Of a stretch of DNA of 64,000 nt, positions 27,247 to 35,422 are shown piece after piece (within the stretch, counting starts at the first letter, position 1; each line of letters opens with the position of its first letter). The stretch comes from Xanthobacter sp. NM-25 (GTDB lineage: Bacteria > Pseudomonadota > Alphaproteobacteria > Rhizobiales > Xanthobacteraceae), in NCBI RefSeq assembly GCF_022138605.1, contig NZ_JACBFS010000004.1, forward strand, positions 523,414-587,413, read 5' to 3'. The notes below the pieces were generated by a model. It ran no database searches, was not told where the DNA came from, and was given only the letters and a program-made list of their open reading frames with translations. The translations under genes were made by a program, and so were the position numbers.

Positions 27247-27944
27247 GCCTCGAGAACGTATGCGTCTGGTACGGAAAGACGCAGGTCCTCTGGGACGTGT
27301 CGATGACGGTGCAGTCGGGTGAGATGGTTGCTCTGATGGGGCCAAACGGCTCGGGGAAGAGTACCGTGTTCAAGGCGGTGACAGGGCTCCTTCCTGTGAG
27401 ATCCGGGAAAATCACCTGGAACGGTCGAGATATCACGAACCTTCCGACGCACGCCATGACCTCGATCGGCATCAGTTTGGTCCTGGAGCGGCGTCGGCTG
27501 TTTCCGCGTATGACCGTTCGAGAGAACGTCCTTCTCGGCGCTTACAGTGAGCGGGATGCTTCCGTGATCAAGTCGAGACTTGATGAGGTGGAGGATCTTT
27601 TTCCGCTTGTGAAAGAGCGAGCGGATGCAGTGGCCGGATCATTGAGCGGCGGGCAGCAGCAGATGGTCGCGATTGCCCGCGGGCTAATGAGCGATCCCAA
27701 GATGCTGATCATGGACGAGCCCTTCCTCGGCCTTTCCCCGATTATGGTCAAGCAGATCACCGCAGTCATGGTCGCAGTGAACAAGAGGGGGAAGAGCGTC
27801 CTGTTCAATGAGCAGAACGCTCGGGTCTCCTTCGGAAATTCCGATCGTGGGTACCTTCTCCAGAGTGGACAGGTCGTCCTGTCGGGCAGCGGTCTCGCGA
27901 TGCTCGACCATGAAGAAGTCAAAAGCGTCTACCTCGGCCACTGA
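27240..27944 (+). CDS. ABC transporter ATPase, LivF type (234 aa)
   Basis: Second importer ATPase. Walker A ALMGPNGSGKSTVFKAV, LivF hallmark LVLERRRLFPRMTVRENVLL, signature SLSGGQQQMVAIARGLMSDP, Walker B MLIMDEPFLGLSPIMV, and the LivF-type switch VLFNEQNARVSF where Gln replaces the usual His, as in other LivF proteins. Pairs with the LivG-type subunit in a heterodimeric motor. Translationally coupled to it by overlap. Confidence 0.92.
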   Translation: MLSLENVCVWYGKTQVLWDVSMTVQSGEMVALMGPNGSGKSTVFKAVTGLLPVRSGKITWNGRDITNLPTHAMTSIGISLVLERRRLFPRMTVRENVLLGAYSERDASVIKSRLDEVEDLFPLVKERADAVAGSLSGGQQQMVAIARGLMSDPKMLIMDEPFLGLSPIMVKQITAVMVAVNKRGKSVLFNEQNARVSFGNSDRGYLLQSGQVVLSGSGLAMLDHEEVKSVYLGH

Positions 27945-27955
27945 GAGAAACAGAC

Positions 27956-28837
27956 ATGACTGTCTCCCTTCTCGTTGAGCAACTAGTCAACGGAATCATT
28001 ACGGGGTCGATGTACGCTCTCATGGGCGCTGGCCTTGCCCTGGTCTACGGAACCATGCGCGTCATGAATTTCTCGCACGGCGAGTTCTTCATGGTAGCTG
28101 CCTACATTCTCTTCCTTGCCCTTGGTGCGTTGATGCTGCCGACTATCCCGGCTGCGCTGCTCGCCATCCTCGGGGCGGCATGCCTTGGTGGTCTGATCGA
28201 AAAAGGCCTCATCGAGCCTCTTATGAAGAGAGAGGGCTGGGAGCTGGGCACGATCGTCACCACGCTCGGCCTTTCCTTCATCCTGCAAAATGGGGTACTC
28301 CAGGTGATTGGCGAGGAGTACTACACGCTCCAGTATTTCGTCGATGGCTCGATCACGCTGTTTGGCGTGACGCTGCCCTATCAGCGTCTCCTGATCCTCG
28401 CTGTGGCCATCGGAACGATCGCCCTCATGGAGCTTTTCCTCCGCCGTTCGCGAGCGGGCTGGGCATTGCGTGCGGTGTCCCAAGACGCCCAGGCGGCATC
28501 GGTTGTCGGCATCAACGTAGGCCGGGTATTCCTGATGGCCTTCGCGTTGAGCGGTGCACTCTCCGGGGTTGCCGCCGTCATGATGGCGCCCATCCAGTCG
28601 GTGAATCCCTGGATGGGCGTTCCCATGGGCCTGAAAGCGTTCGTCGTTGTCGTTCTCGGCGGCATGGGTAGCTTCCGCGGGACCATTATCGCCGGCTTCA
28701 TCGTCGGCATCGTCGAGGCCCTTGGCACCACCGTCACCTCTTCGGAGTGGCGGGAGCTATTTTCCTTCGGCCTGCTGATCCTGATCATCTGGTTCAAGCC
28801 GGAAGGCCTGTTCGGCAACGTCGGCAGGAGGGCCTGA
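27956..28837 (+). CDS. ABC transporter permease, LivH type (293 aa)
   Basis: Inner-membrane permease with about eight hydrophobic segments. LivH-type motifs: LVEQLVNGIITGSMYALMGA, VYGTMRVMNFSHGEFFMVAA, the EAA-like loop LRAVSQDAQAASVVGINVGR, and KAFVVVVLGGMGSFRGTIIA. Length is normal. It lies 12 bases after livF and 1 base before livM. Forms the translocation path with the LivM-type subunit. Confidence 0.92.
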   Translation: MTVSLLVEQLVNGIITGSMYALMGAGLALVYGTMRVMNFSHGEFFMVAAYILFLALGALMLPTIPAALLAILGAACLGGLIEKGLIEPLMKREGWELGTIVTTLGLSFILQNGVLQVIGEEYYTLQYFVDGSITLFGVTLPYQRLLILAVAIGTIALMELFLRRSRAGWALRAVSQDAQAASVVGINVGRVFLMAFALSGALSGVAAVMMAPIQSVNPWMGVPMGLKAFVVVVLGGMGSFRGTIIAGFIVGIVEALGTTVTSSEWRELFSFGLLILIIWFKPEGLFGNVGRRA

Positions 28838-28838
28838 G

Positions 28839-29888
28839 ATGTCGCAGCACAAGAGCGCAAATTCAGGCGCTGAGGTTCGCTCCATGGAAGGGCCTTCCAA
28901 CACGAGAATGCTTAGCTCTTCCGTCACCTTGCGGGTGATCGCTTCCGTCCTGGCGGTAGGCGTGGTCGGTGCGGTCGTGCTCAAGATGAAGCCCGACGCC
29001 TACACACTGCATCTCATGGTAATGTCCATGATCTGGGGAGTGTTCGCCGTAGGATGGAATCTTGCCTCAGGCTATGGCGGCCTGAAGACCTTCGGCCACC
29101 AGGGCTTCTTCGGTATCGCGGCGTACGCCTCGGCCTTGCTCTCCATGCATTTCGCTTTGTCTCCGTGGCTGACGATCTGGATCGGGGCGCTCATTGCTGC
29201 CGCAGTAAGCGTCGTCGTTGTCGCTCCGGTATTGCGTCTGCGCTCGACCCCGCAGATTGCGATCGTCACCCTGGCGTTTGGTGAAATCGCACGCATCATC
29301 ATCGAGAACGTGAAGTCGGTGACGCGAGGTGAATCCGGATTGATTGGCATTCCCGGGCTTCCCAATGTCCGCGTGCCCTTCGTCGGGGAGCTCACCTTCT
29401 CCGCCGCGGATAAGACTGGCTACTTCATCGTCAGCCTGATCCTCCTCACCACCGCGTCCGTCGGCGTCTATCTTCTAATGCGCTCGCGCTACGGACTCGG
29501 TGTCCATGCGGTGCGGGATGCTCAGGACGCGGCTGAGAGTCTTGGTCTCAATGCCACCGTCTATCGTGTCGGCGTGTTCGCGCTGAGCGCATTCATCGTC
29601 GGTGCCGCCGGGGGCTTGTTCGCCCACTACCTGCTTCTCCTAACGCCCAGTGACGCGGTTGGCGTTCCGCTGATGGTGATGATCGTCTCGATGGTGATCG
29701 TTGGGGGGCATCGGACCATCGTGGGCCCCGTCCTCGGAGCATTCATCCTGACGTTCGGCGCTGAGGCCTTCCGAGACATCGAGGAGTACCGCCTCATGAT
29801 CTATGGCCTCCTGGTCATCCTGGTGATGCGCCTGATGCCGGGCGGGATTGCCCGAGTGGGAACCCTGTTCCACTGGCGCCGCTCCTGA
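28839..29888 (+). CDS. ABC transporter permease, LivM type (349 aa)
   Basis: Second permease subunit. About ten hydrophobic segments with LivM motifs WNLASGYGGLKTFGHQGFFG, TLAFGEIARIIIENVKSVTR, the coupling loop GVHAVRDAQDAAESLGLNAT, and MVIVGGHRTIVGPVLGAFIL. It has about 35 extra polar N-terminal residues before the first helix. Last of the five transporter genes; the amidohydrolase follows 120 bases later with no terminator visible, so transcription likely continues. Confidence 0.92.
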   Translation: MSQHKSANSGAEVRSMEGPSNTRMLSSSVTLRVIASVLAVGVVGAVVLKMKPDAYTLHLMVMSMIWGVFAVGWNLASGYGGLKTFGHQGFFGIAAYASALLSMHFALSPWLTIWIGALIAAAVSVVVVAPVLRLRSTPQIAIVTLAFGEIARIIIENVKSVTRGESGLIGIPGLPNVRVPFVGELTFSAADKTGYFIVSLILLTTASVGVYLLMRSRYGLGVHAVRDAQDAAESLGLNATVYRVGVFALSAFIVGAAGGLFAHYLLLLTPSDAVGVPLMVMIVSMVIVGGHRTIVGPVLGAFILTFGAEAFRDIEEYRLMIYGLLVILVMRLMPGGIARVGTLFHWRRS

Positions 29889-30008
29889 AATCGACATCGC
29901 TCCCAAAACACTGACGGCCGGGGAGGCATCCAGCTCAATCCGGCCGACCTCCATGAATGAAGACGGGCTAGACAATAGCGCCCGGCACACCCACGAGAGG
30001 AAGTTCAG

Positions 30009-31652
30009 ATGCTCGATATGATCTTCAAGGGCGGCCCCATCGTCACGATGGTGGAAGGTGCGATGAGCGTCGAAGCCGTTGGGGTACTCGACGGCAAGAT
30101 CGTCAAGGTGGGAAGCGTCGAGGAGGTCGAGGCTTTTGTCGGTCCGCGGACGGAGATCATTGATCTCGATGGGGCCACACTGCTTCCGGGCTTCGTGGAA
30201 GCGCACGGGCATCCGCTTTTCAGCGCCCTGATCTGGGGAGAGCCTGTTGTCGATATTCGCGCGGTGCACACGCCCACGTATGAGGCGGCAATCGCCAAGA
30301 TCTCTCGCCGGGTCGCCAAAGCAGCTCCGGGTGAGTTCGTCATGGCTGTAGGCCTCGATCCCACGCTCCACCAGGGGATGGTCGAGCCCACCCGTGATTT
30401 CCTCGATACCCTGGCGCCGAACAATCCGTTGGCCGTAACCCTCTTCAACTTCCACGGCATCTACCTGAATTCGGCGGCTGTCGCTGCCTGCGGATATGAA
30501 AACGGCGCGCCCGGGCATCTCGACACCGAGATCATCCGTGACAGCAATGGGCGTCCATGGAAATTCCGCGAGGAGATGGCCAAGCGCGTGCGCAACGCCT
30601 TCTACGAGAGCTGCGGCAAGGAACGGGCCGTACGCGAACTCAAGGAATGGCTGGGGAAGTTCGCGAGTGCTGGCTACACCACATCGGCCGAGATAGGCAT
30701 GTTCCCGCAGTGGAGCGGCTATTTCGACGCGCTGCGCAAGGAATATCAGTTTCCGATCCGTATGCGCCTCTATGAGCAGGTCTTTGCTGATACACCGATC
30801 ATTGCGCAGGTCGGCGAAGGTGACGAGTTCTTCAAGGCGATCGGCACGAAGCTCTGGGCCGATGGCTCCCTGTTTGTGGGCAATGTCGCGATGACGCGGC
30901 CATATCTTACCACTGACATGACTATCACGCGTATGGGCATGCCCGAAGCCAACCGCGGTAACCTCAATTACTCGCGTGAACGCCTGAAAATGCTGATGGT
31001 AAAGGCTATCTCAGCAGGCTGGCAGCTTTCGGTTCATACGCAGGGTGACGAGACCGTTGATACGGTTCTGGACGTCTACGAGGAAATCTTCACCGAATAC
31101 TCCAAGGTTAATGGTCCCTATCGGCTTGAGCATTGTTCCATGATGCGCCCGGATCAGGCGGAGCGTGCTCACAAGCTCGGCCTCGTGTGCAGCTTCTTCA
31201 ACACGATCGCCTACTACTGGGGTGACGCCCTCCGGGACGACATGTTTGGGCCGGAGCGTGCGGATGCGGTGCTGCCTTTTGGCACTGCCGTCAGAGCAGG
31301 CATGCGCGTCTCGTTCCACAACGACGCACCGATGACGTGGCCCAATCCTCTTCTCTCGGTCCAGTTCGGCGTCACCCGCACAACCCAGAAGGGTACGGTG
31401 TTGGGCGAGGAAGAGTGCCTCACCGTCGAGCAGGCTCTTCGAGCCGTGACCATCAATGCTGCCTACCACTTGCAGATGGAGGATCTGGTCGGGAGCATTG
31501 CCGTTGGCAAGGCAGCTGACTTCGTCGTCCTCGCCGGCAATCCTCTGACCCACCCGGCGGGGAAGATCAGTGAGATCGGCGTTCTGCGTACCTACGTCGC
31601 GGGTGCTGAGAAATGGAACGCGGAGAAGGTTGTGGTGACCGCTGATGCGTGA
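30009..31652 (+). CDS. Amidohydrolase family protein, YtcJ type (547 aa)
   Basis: Metal-dependent hydrolase of the Amidohydro_3 group. Metal ligands visible: the HxH pair in LLPGFVEAHGHPLFS, His in WQLSVHTQGDETVD, His in YRLEHCSMMRP, and the Asp in VSFHNDAPMTWPNPLL. C-terminal return to the small beta domain (VGSIAVGKAADFVVLAGNPL). No signal peptide, so cytoplasmic. Members hydrolyse amides, lactams or formamides. With the downstream C1 genes and GabT it could open an N-methyl amide or lactam to give an N-methylamino acid; the actual substrate is unknown. Likely same transcript as the transporter. Confidence 0.88.
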   Translation: MLDMIFKGGPIVTMVEGAMSVEAVGVLDGKIVKVGSVEEVEAFVGPRTEIIDLDGATLLPGFVEAHGHPLFSALIWGEPVVDIRAVHTPTYEAAIAKISRRVAKAAPGEFVMAVGLDPTLHQGMVEPTRDFLDTLAPNNPLAVTLFNFHGIYLNSAAVAACGYENGAPGHLDTEIIRDSNGRPWKFREEMAKRVRNAFYESCGKERAVRELKEWLGKFASAGYTTSAEIGMFPQWSGYFDALRKEYQFPIRMRLYEQVFADTPIIAQVGEGDEFFKAIGTKLWADGSLFVGNVAMTRPYLTTDMTITRMGMPEANRGNLNYSRERLKMLMVKAISAGWQLSVHTQGDETVDTVLDVYEEIFTEYSKVNGPYRLEHCSMMRPDQAERAHKLGLVCSFFNTIAYYWGDALRDDMFGPERADAVLPFGTAVRAGMRVSFHNDAPMTWPNPLLSVQFGVTRTTQKGTVLGEEECLTVEQALRAVTINAAYHLQMEDLVGSIAVGKAADFVVLAGNPLTHPAGKISEIGVLRTYVAGAEKWNAEKVVVTADA

Positions 31653-31709
31653 GTGACCGAGCAAACTGCCCGGTCCATCCAAGATGCTGAGTTCGTCTCA
31701 TTGTGCCTG

Positions 31710-31747
31710 TTCCGGCGGGCGCACATGCGTTCGTGCGCCCGCCGGAA
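31710..31747. repeat. Perfect 15-bp hairpin between amidohydrolase and purU
   Basis: Arms TTCCGGCGGGCGCAC and GTGCGCCCGCCGGAA with an 8-base loop. There is no following T tract. It could attenuate or stabilise the transcript, setting a different level for the purU-folD-etfBA part. Confidence 0.65.
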
Positions 31748-31797
31748 TGACGAGAGCCGCCGTGTGATCGGCAGGATTGATGTGTGTGGAGAGCCGA

Positions 31798-32652
31798 ATG
31801 GCTGGGAATATGTGTCGTCAGGTCGTGACTCTGTCCTGCGCCGATCAGGTCGGGATCGTGCACGAGATTTCCGGAACCTTGGCCGGGAATGAGGCCAACA
31901 TCGTCGAAAGCGCCCAGTTCACGGCGCCGCATGGCATGTTCTTCATGCGCGTCGTGTTCGACTGCCAAGCTGAACGTCCGGAGGGCATCAAGGCATCGCT
32001 CGCTGAGGTCGCTGAACGCATTGGCATGCAATGGGAGGTGCGCAATGCAGCCGAGCCCATGCGTACGCTGTTAATGGTCTCGAAGTTCGGTCATTGCCTC
32101 AACGACCTGCTGTTTCGTCTGCGTGTGGGCACGCTGCCCATCAAGGTGCCGGCGATCGTCTCCAATCACGAGGATTTCAGGGATCTGGCCGAGTTCCACG
32201 GCATCCCTTTTCACTATCTGCCGATCAACCGTGAGACGAAGGCCCAGCAGGAAGCTCAGATCAAGCAGATCGTCTCGGACTACGACATCGAGCTCACGGT
32301 TCTTGCTCGTTATATGCAGGTGCTGTCTGACGACATGTGCGGCTTCCTTCATGGACGTGCGATCAACATCCACCACTCGTTCCTGCCGAGTTTTAAGGGC
32401 GCCAAGCCTTATCATCAAGCTTACGAACGCGGCGTGAAGCTGATCGGGGCCACGGCGCATTACGTCACCGCGGATCTGGATGAAGGCCCAATCATTGAGC
32501 AGGACGTCGCACGCGCCGAGCACTCGCTTGGCCCCGAGGAACTGGTCGATACCGGCAGAGATGTCGAATGCGTGGTGCTCGCTCGTGCCGTGCGACTGCA
32601 CGCTGAGCGGCGCGTGTTCTTGTCCGGGCGGCGTACGGTGGTCTTTCGATGA
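31798..32652 (+). CDS. purU: Formyltetrahydrofolate deformylase (284 aa)
   Basis: Hydrolyses 10-formyl-THF to formate and THF. N-terminal ACT domain (VVTLSCADQVGIVHEISGTL), then the formyltransferase-like domain: MLVSKFGHCLNDLL-type core (LMVSKFGHCLNDLLFRLR), IPAIVSNHEDF-like segment, ARYMQVLSDDMCGFLHGRAI, the catalytic His region NIHHSFLPSFKGAKPYHQAY, and ATAHYVTADLDEGPIIEQDV. Length normal. Start at 31798 follows GGAG; a TTG further upstream is unlikely. Overlaps folD (ATGA). In a catabolic cluster it frees THF from methyl-derived C1 units rather than serving purine balance. Confidence 0.93.
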   Translation: MAGNMCRQVVTLSCADQVGIVHEISGTLAGNEANIVESAQFTAPHGMFFMRVVFDCQAERPEGIKASLAEVAERIGMQWEVRNAAEPMRTLLMVSKFGHCLNDLLFRLRVGTLPIKVPAIVSNHEDFRDLAEFHGIPFHYLPINRETKAQQEAQIKQIVSDYDIELTVLARYMQVLSDDMCGFLHGRAINIHHSFLPSFKGAKPYHQAYERGVKLIGATAHYVTADLDEGPIIEQDVARAEHSLGPEELVDTGRDVECVVLARAVRLHAERRVFLSGRRTVVFR

Positions 32653-33569
32653 GCGCGAAACTTCTGTCCGGTCGAGATCTTTCATCTCAACTGCGGGATC
32701 GCGTCCGGACCGCTGCGGCAGAGCTCGCTAACGACGGCATTCGCGTCGCGTTGAGTGTGGTGATCGTCGGTGAGGACCCGGCCAGCGTGGTCTATGTCCG
32801 CAACAAGGTCGAGCAGGCTACCAGCGTTGGTATCGAGCCGCAGTATTTCCGCCTGCCTGTCGAAACCTCGCAGGCTGAGGTGCTGGCGCTGGTTGAAATG
32901 TTGAATGGGGACGACAGTGTGGACGGGATCCTCGTCCAGCTGCCGCTGCCTCCCCATATCGACGCTTTCCTGGTTATGTCGTCCATCGCGCCACCCAAAG
33001 ACGTGGATGGCTTCCACCCGACGAATGCAGGCAATCTGGCTATCGGCAAGCCGAGTATCGTTCCCTGCACGCCGCTCGGATGCTTGATGTTGATCCAGGA
33101 GGCACGAAAGTCTCTGGTCGGTTTGAACGCAGTGGTGGTCGGGCATTCCAATATCGTCGGAAAGCCGATGGCTCGGTTGCTCCTCGCAGAGGGATGCACA
33201 GTGACTGTGGCCCATAAAGCGACCGTCGACGTCCCCTCCGTCTGCCGGACAGCGGATATCCTGGTGGTGGCGGTGGGCCAGCCCGAGCTCATTCGAGGCA
33301 GTTGGATTCGCGGCGGGGCGATCGTCATCGACGTTGGTATCAACCAGATCGACCGGAATGGCCGCAGGATTCTTGTCGGCGATGTGGCGTTCGACGAGGC
33401 CGTTGAGGTCGCAGCCGCCATCACGCCAGTGCCGGGCGGGGTTGGACCGATGACCATTGCCTGTCTGCTCAGCAACACCATCGAAGCCGCATGCCAACGC
33501 AGGGGAGTGCTCTCTCCAATGGTCGCGCAGGCGGCTGAAGAGAACGCACATTTGGAGGTCGCAGGATGA
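32649..33569 (+). CDS. folD: Methylene-THF dehydrogenase/cyclohydrolase (306 aa)
   Basis: Bifunctional enzyme converting 5,10-methylene-THF to 10-formyl-THF with NADP+. The catalytic Lys53 is in VYVRNKVEQATSVGI, followed by ILVQLPLPPHIDAF, KDVDGFHPTNAGNLAIG, PCTPLGCLMLIQEA, VVGHSNIVGKPMARLLLAEG and PVPGGVGPMTIACLLSNT. Normal length. Coupled to purU and to etfB by 4-base overlaps. Together with PurU it drains methylene-THF made by the demethylase into formate. Confidence 0.94.
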   Translation: MSAKLLSGRDLSSQLRDRVRTAAAELANDGIRVALSVVIVGEDPASVVYVRNKVEQATSVGIEPQYFRLPVETSQAEVLALVEMLNGDDSVDGILVQLPLPPHIDAFLVMSSIAPPKDVDGFHPTNAGNLAIGKPSIVPCTPLGCLMLIQEARKSLVGLNAVVVGHSNIVGKPMARLLLAEGCTVTVAHKATVDVPSVCRTADILVVAVGQPELIRGSWIRGGAIVIDVGINQIDRNGRRILVGDVAFDEAVEVAAAITPVPGGVGPMTIACLLSNTIEAACQRRGVLSPMVAQAAEENAHLEVAG

Positions 33570-34315
33570 AAATTCTGGTGCCCGTGAAGCGGGTGGTGGA
33601 CTTCAACGTGAAGGTGAGGGTGAAGCCGGACGGATCCGGTGTCGACCTGGCCAACGTCAAGATGTCGATGAACCCCTTCGATGAGATCGCTGTCGAGGCA
33701 GCGCTTCGTCTGAAGGAGGCCGGCAAGGCTGAGGAGGTCATCGTCGTCTCGATCGGCCCGGCCCAGGCCTCGGAGATCGTTCGTACGGGGCTCGCAATGG
33801 GGGCGGATCGTGGAATCCTCGTGAAAACGGAAACTACCGTCGAACCGCTTGCCGTCGCTAAGATCCTCAAGGGAGTTGCGGAGCGGGAAGCGGTAAATCT
33901 CGTCATTCTTGGCAAGCAGGCGATCGACGACGACTGCAACCAGACCGGCCAGATGCTCGCTGCGCTTCTGGGATGGCCGCAGGGAACGTTCGCTTCCAAG
34001 CTCGAGGTCGCGGGTGAGAACCTGGAGGTGCAGCGAGAGATCGATGGTGGGCTGCAAAAGCTCATGCTCAAGCTGCCCGCGATCGTGACCACCGACCTCC
34101 GGCTGAATGAACCCCGGTACGCTTCGCTGCCGAACATTATGAAGGCGAAGAAGAAGCCGCTGGAGGAGATCGCGGCCGATACGCTCGGCGTGGATGTCTT
34201 GCCGCGCCTGAAGGTGATCACCACCACCGAGCCTGCCGGACGTGTCGCCGGTCAGAAGGTCGCTTCGGTGACCGAACTCGTTTCGAAACTCAAGACTGAG
34301 GCGGGAGTGCTGTGA
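33566..34315 (+). CDS. etfB: Electron transfer flavoprotein beta subunit (249 aa)
   Basis: Small ETF subunit, AMP-binding: starts MKILVPVKRVVDFNVKVRVK, then KMSMNPFDEIAVEAALRLKE, VIVVSIGPAQASEIVRTGLA, NLVILGKQAIDDDCNQTGQM and the ETF-beta signature area VQREIDGGLQKLMLKLPAIV. Pairs with EtfA to take electrons from the FAD demethylase and pass them to the quinone pool through ETF-QO (not in the window). Coupled to folD upstream and etfA downstream. Confidence 0.95.
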   Translation: MKILVPVKRVVDFNVKVRVKPDGSGVDLANVKMSMNPFDEIAVEAALRLKEAGKAEEVIVVSIGPAQASEIVRTGLAMGADRGILVKTETTVEPLAVAKILKGVAEREAVNLVILGKQAIDDDCNQTGQMLAALLGWPQGTFASKLEVAGENLEVQREIDGGLQKLMLKLPAIVTTDLRLNEPRYASLPNIMKAKKKPLEEIAADTLGVDVLPRLKVITTTEPAGRVAGQKVASVTELVSKLKTEAGVL

Positions 34316-35259
34316 TGGCGACTCTCCTGATTGCAGATCACGACAACACGTTGATCAACGATGCGACCCGGAAGGCATTGAGCGCCGCGCAGCAGATGGG
34401 TGGCTCTGTCCAGGTTCTGGTGGCAGGCCATGAAGCGCAGCGCGCGGCCGAGGCGGCATCCCGGCTCGATGGCGTTGAAAAGATCCTGCTGGCCGACGCG
34501 GTCTTCTACGGGCATGGCCTCGCGGAGCCTGTTGCGGATCTCATCGTCGCGCTTGCTCCCAGCTTCGATGCCATCGTCGCGCCGTCCACCGCGTTCGGAA
34601 AGAACATTCTGCCCCGCGTTGCCGCGCTGCTGGATGTGATGCAGGTGTCCGACGTGATCCGTGTTCTGGCGCCGGATACGTTTGAGCGTCCGATCTACGC
34701 CGGTAACGCCCTTCAGACAGTACAGGTCATTGACGCAAAGAAGGTGCTCACGATCCGCACTGCCTCCTTCGATGCTGCCGCCGACGGCAGCGCGGCGCCG
34801 ATTGAGCTTTTGTCGGATCGTGGCGATACTGGGATCTCGACGTTTGTCGAGGAAACGGTCGTCAAGAGCACCAGGCCTGAGCTCTCGTCCGCGAAGACCA
34901 TCGTGTCTGGTGGACGGGCGCTGGGATCGCCCGAGCATTTCACGCAGTTCATCGAACCGGTGGCGGACGCCCTTGGGGCCGCGATGGGCGCCTCGCGTGC
35001 CGCGGTGGACGCTGGTTATGCCCCGAACGACTGGCAGGTCGGTCAGACCGGCAAGGTGGTCGCGCCGGATTTGTACGTCGCTGTGGGCATCTCGGGTGCC
35101 ATCCAGCACCTCGCTGGAATGAAGGACTCCAAGGTGATCGTCGCGATCAACAAGGACCCGGATGCGCCCATCTTCCAGATCGCGGATTACGGCTTGGTGG
35201 GGGATCTCTTCGAGATCATGCCGGAGCTTCAGAAGGCGCTGAACGCATCTGCGTCCTGA
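34315..35259 (+). CDS. etfA: Electron transfer flavoprotein alpha subunit (314 aa)
   Basis: Large, FAD-binding ETF subunit. C-terminal FAD domain is clear: ETVVKSTRPELSSAKTIVSG, GASRAAVDAGYAPNDWQVGQ, TGKVVAPDLYVAVGISGAIQ, HLAGMKDSKVIVAINKDPDA and PIFQIADYGLVGDLFEIMPE. The start overlaps the etfB stop by one base (TGATG). Last gene of the long unit. A dedicated ETF beside a dimethylglycine-dehydrogenase-like enzyme indicates that enzyme is a dehydrogenase rather than an oxidase. Confidence 0.95.
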   Translation: MATLLIADHDNTLINDATRKALSAAQQMGGSVQVLVAGHEAQRAAEAASRLDGVEKILLADAVFYGHGLAEPVADLIVALAPSFDAIVAPSTAFGKNILPRVAALLDVMQVSDVIRVLAPDTFERPIYAGNALQTVQVIDAKKVLTIRTASFDAAADGSAAPIELLSDRGDTGISTFVEETVVKSTRPELSSAKTIVSGGRALGSPEHFTQFIEPVADALGAAMGASRAAVDAGYAPNDWQVGQTGKVVAPDLYVAVGISGAIQHLAGMKDSKVIVAINKDPDAPIFQIADYGLVGDLFEIMPELQKALNASAS

Positions 35260-35291
35260 GGCCGGAAGCTCGCGCCCCGGGCGGACGAACA

Positions 35292-35308
35292 TTGCAGAAT
35301 GTATGCAA
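35292..35308. promoter_or_regulatory. 17-bp dyad operator, copy 2 (demethylase gene)
   Basis: TTGCAGAATGTATGCAA: perfect TTGCA-N7-TGCAA dyad 114 bases before the demethylase start. Confidence 0.78.
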
Positions 35309-35422
35309 ATTGTTTAGTCCATCATCCAAGAAATCAGACGTGGCAGGGTTATGCCGCGTCTGATTTGACCGACCACGCGCCAGCATTTTTCGATCAATCA
35401 ACGTAGAGTGTTAGAGGCACAC

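Noticed and set aside
27240..27944. Missing H-loop histidine in the LivF-type ATPase as a defect
   Set aside because: EQNA in place of the His is usual for LivF proteins, so it is not a lesion.
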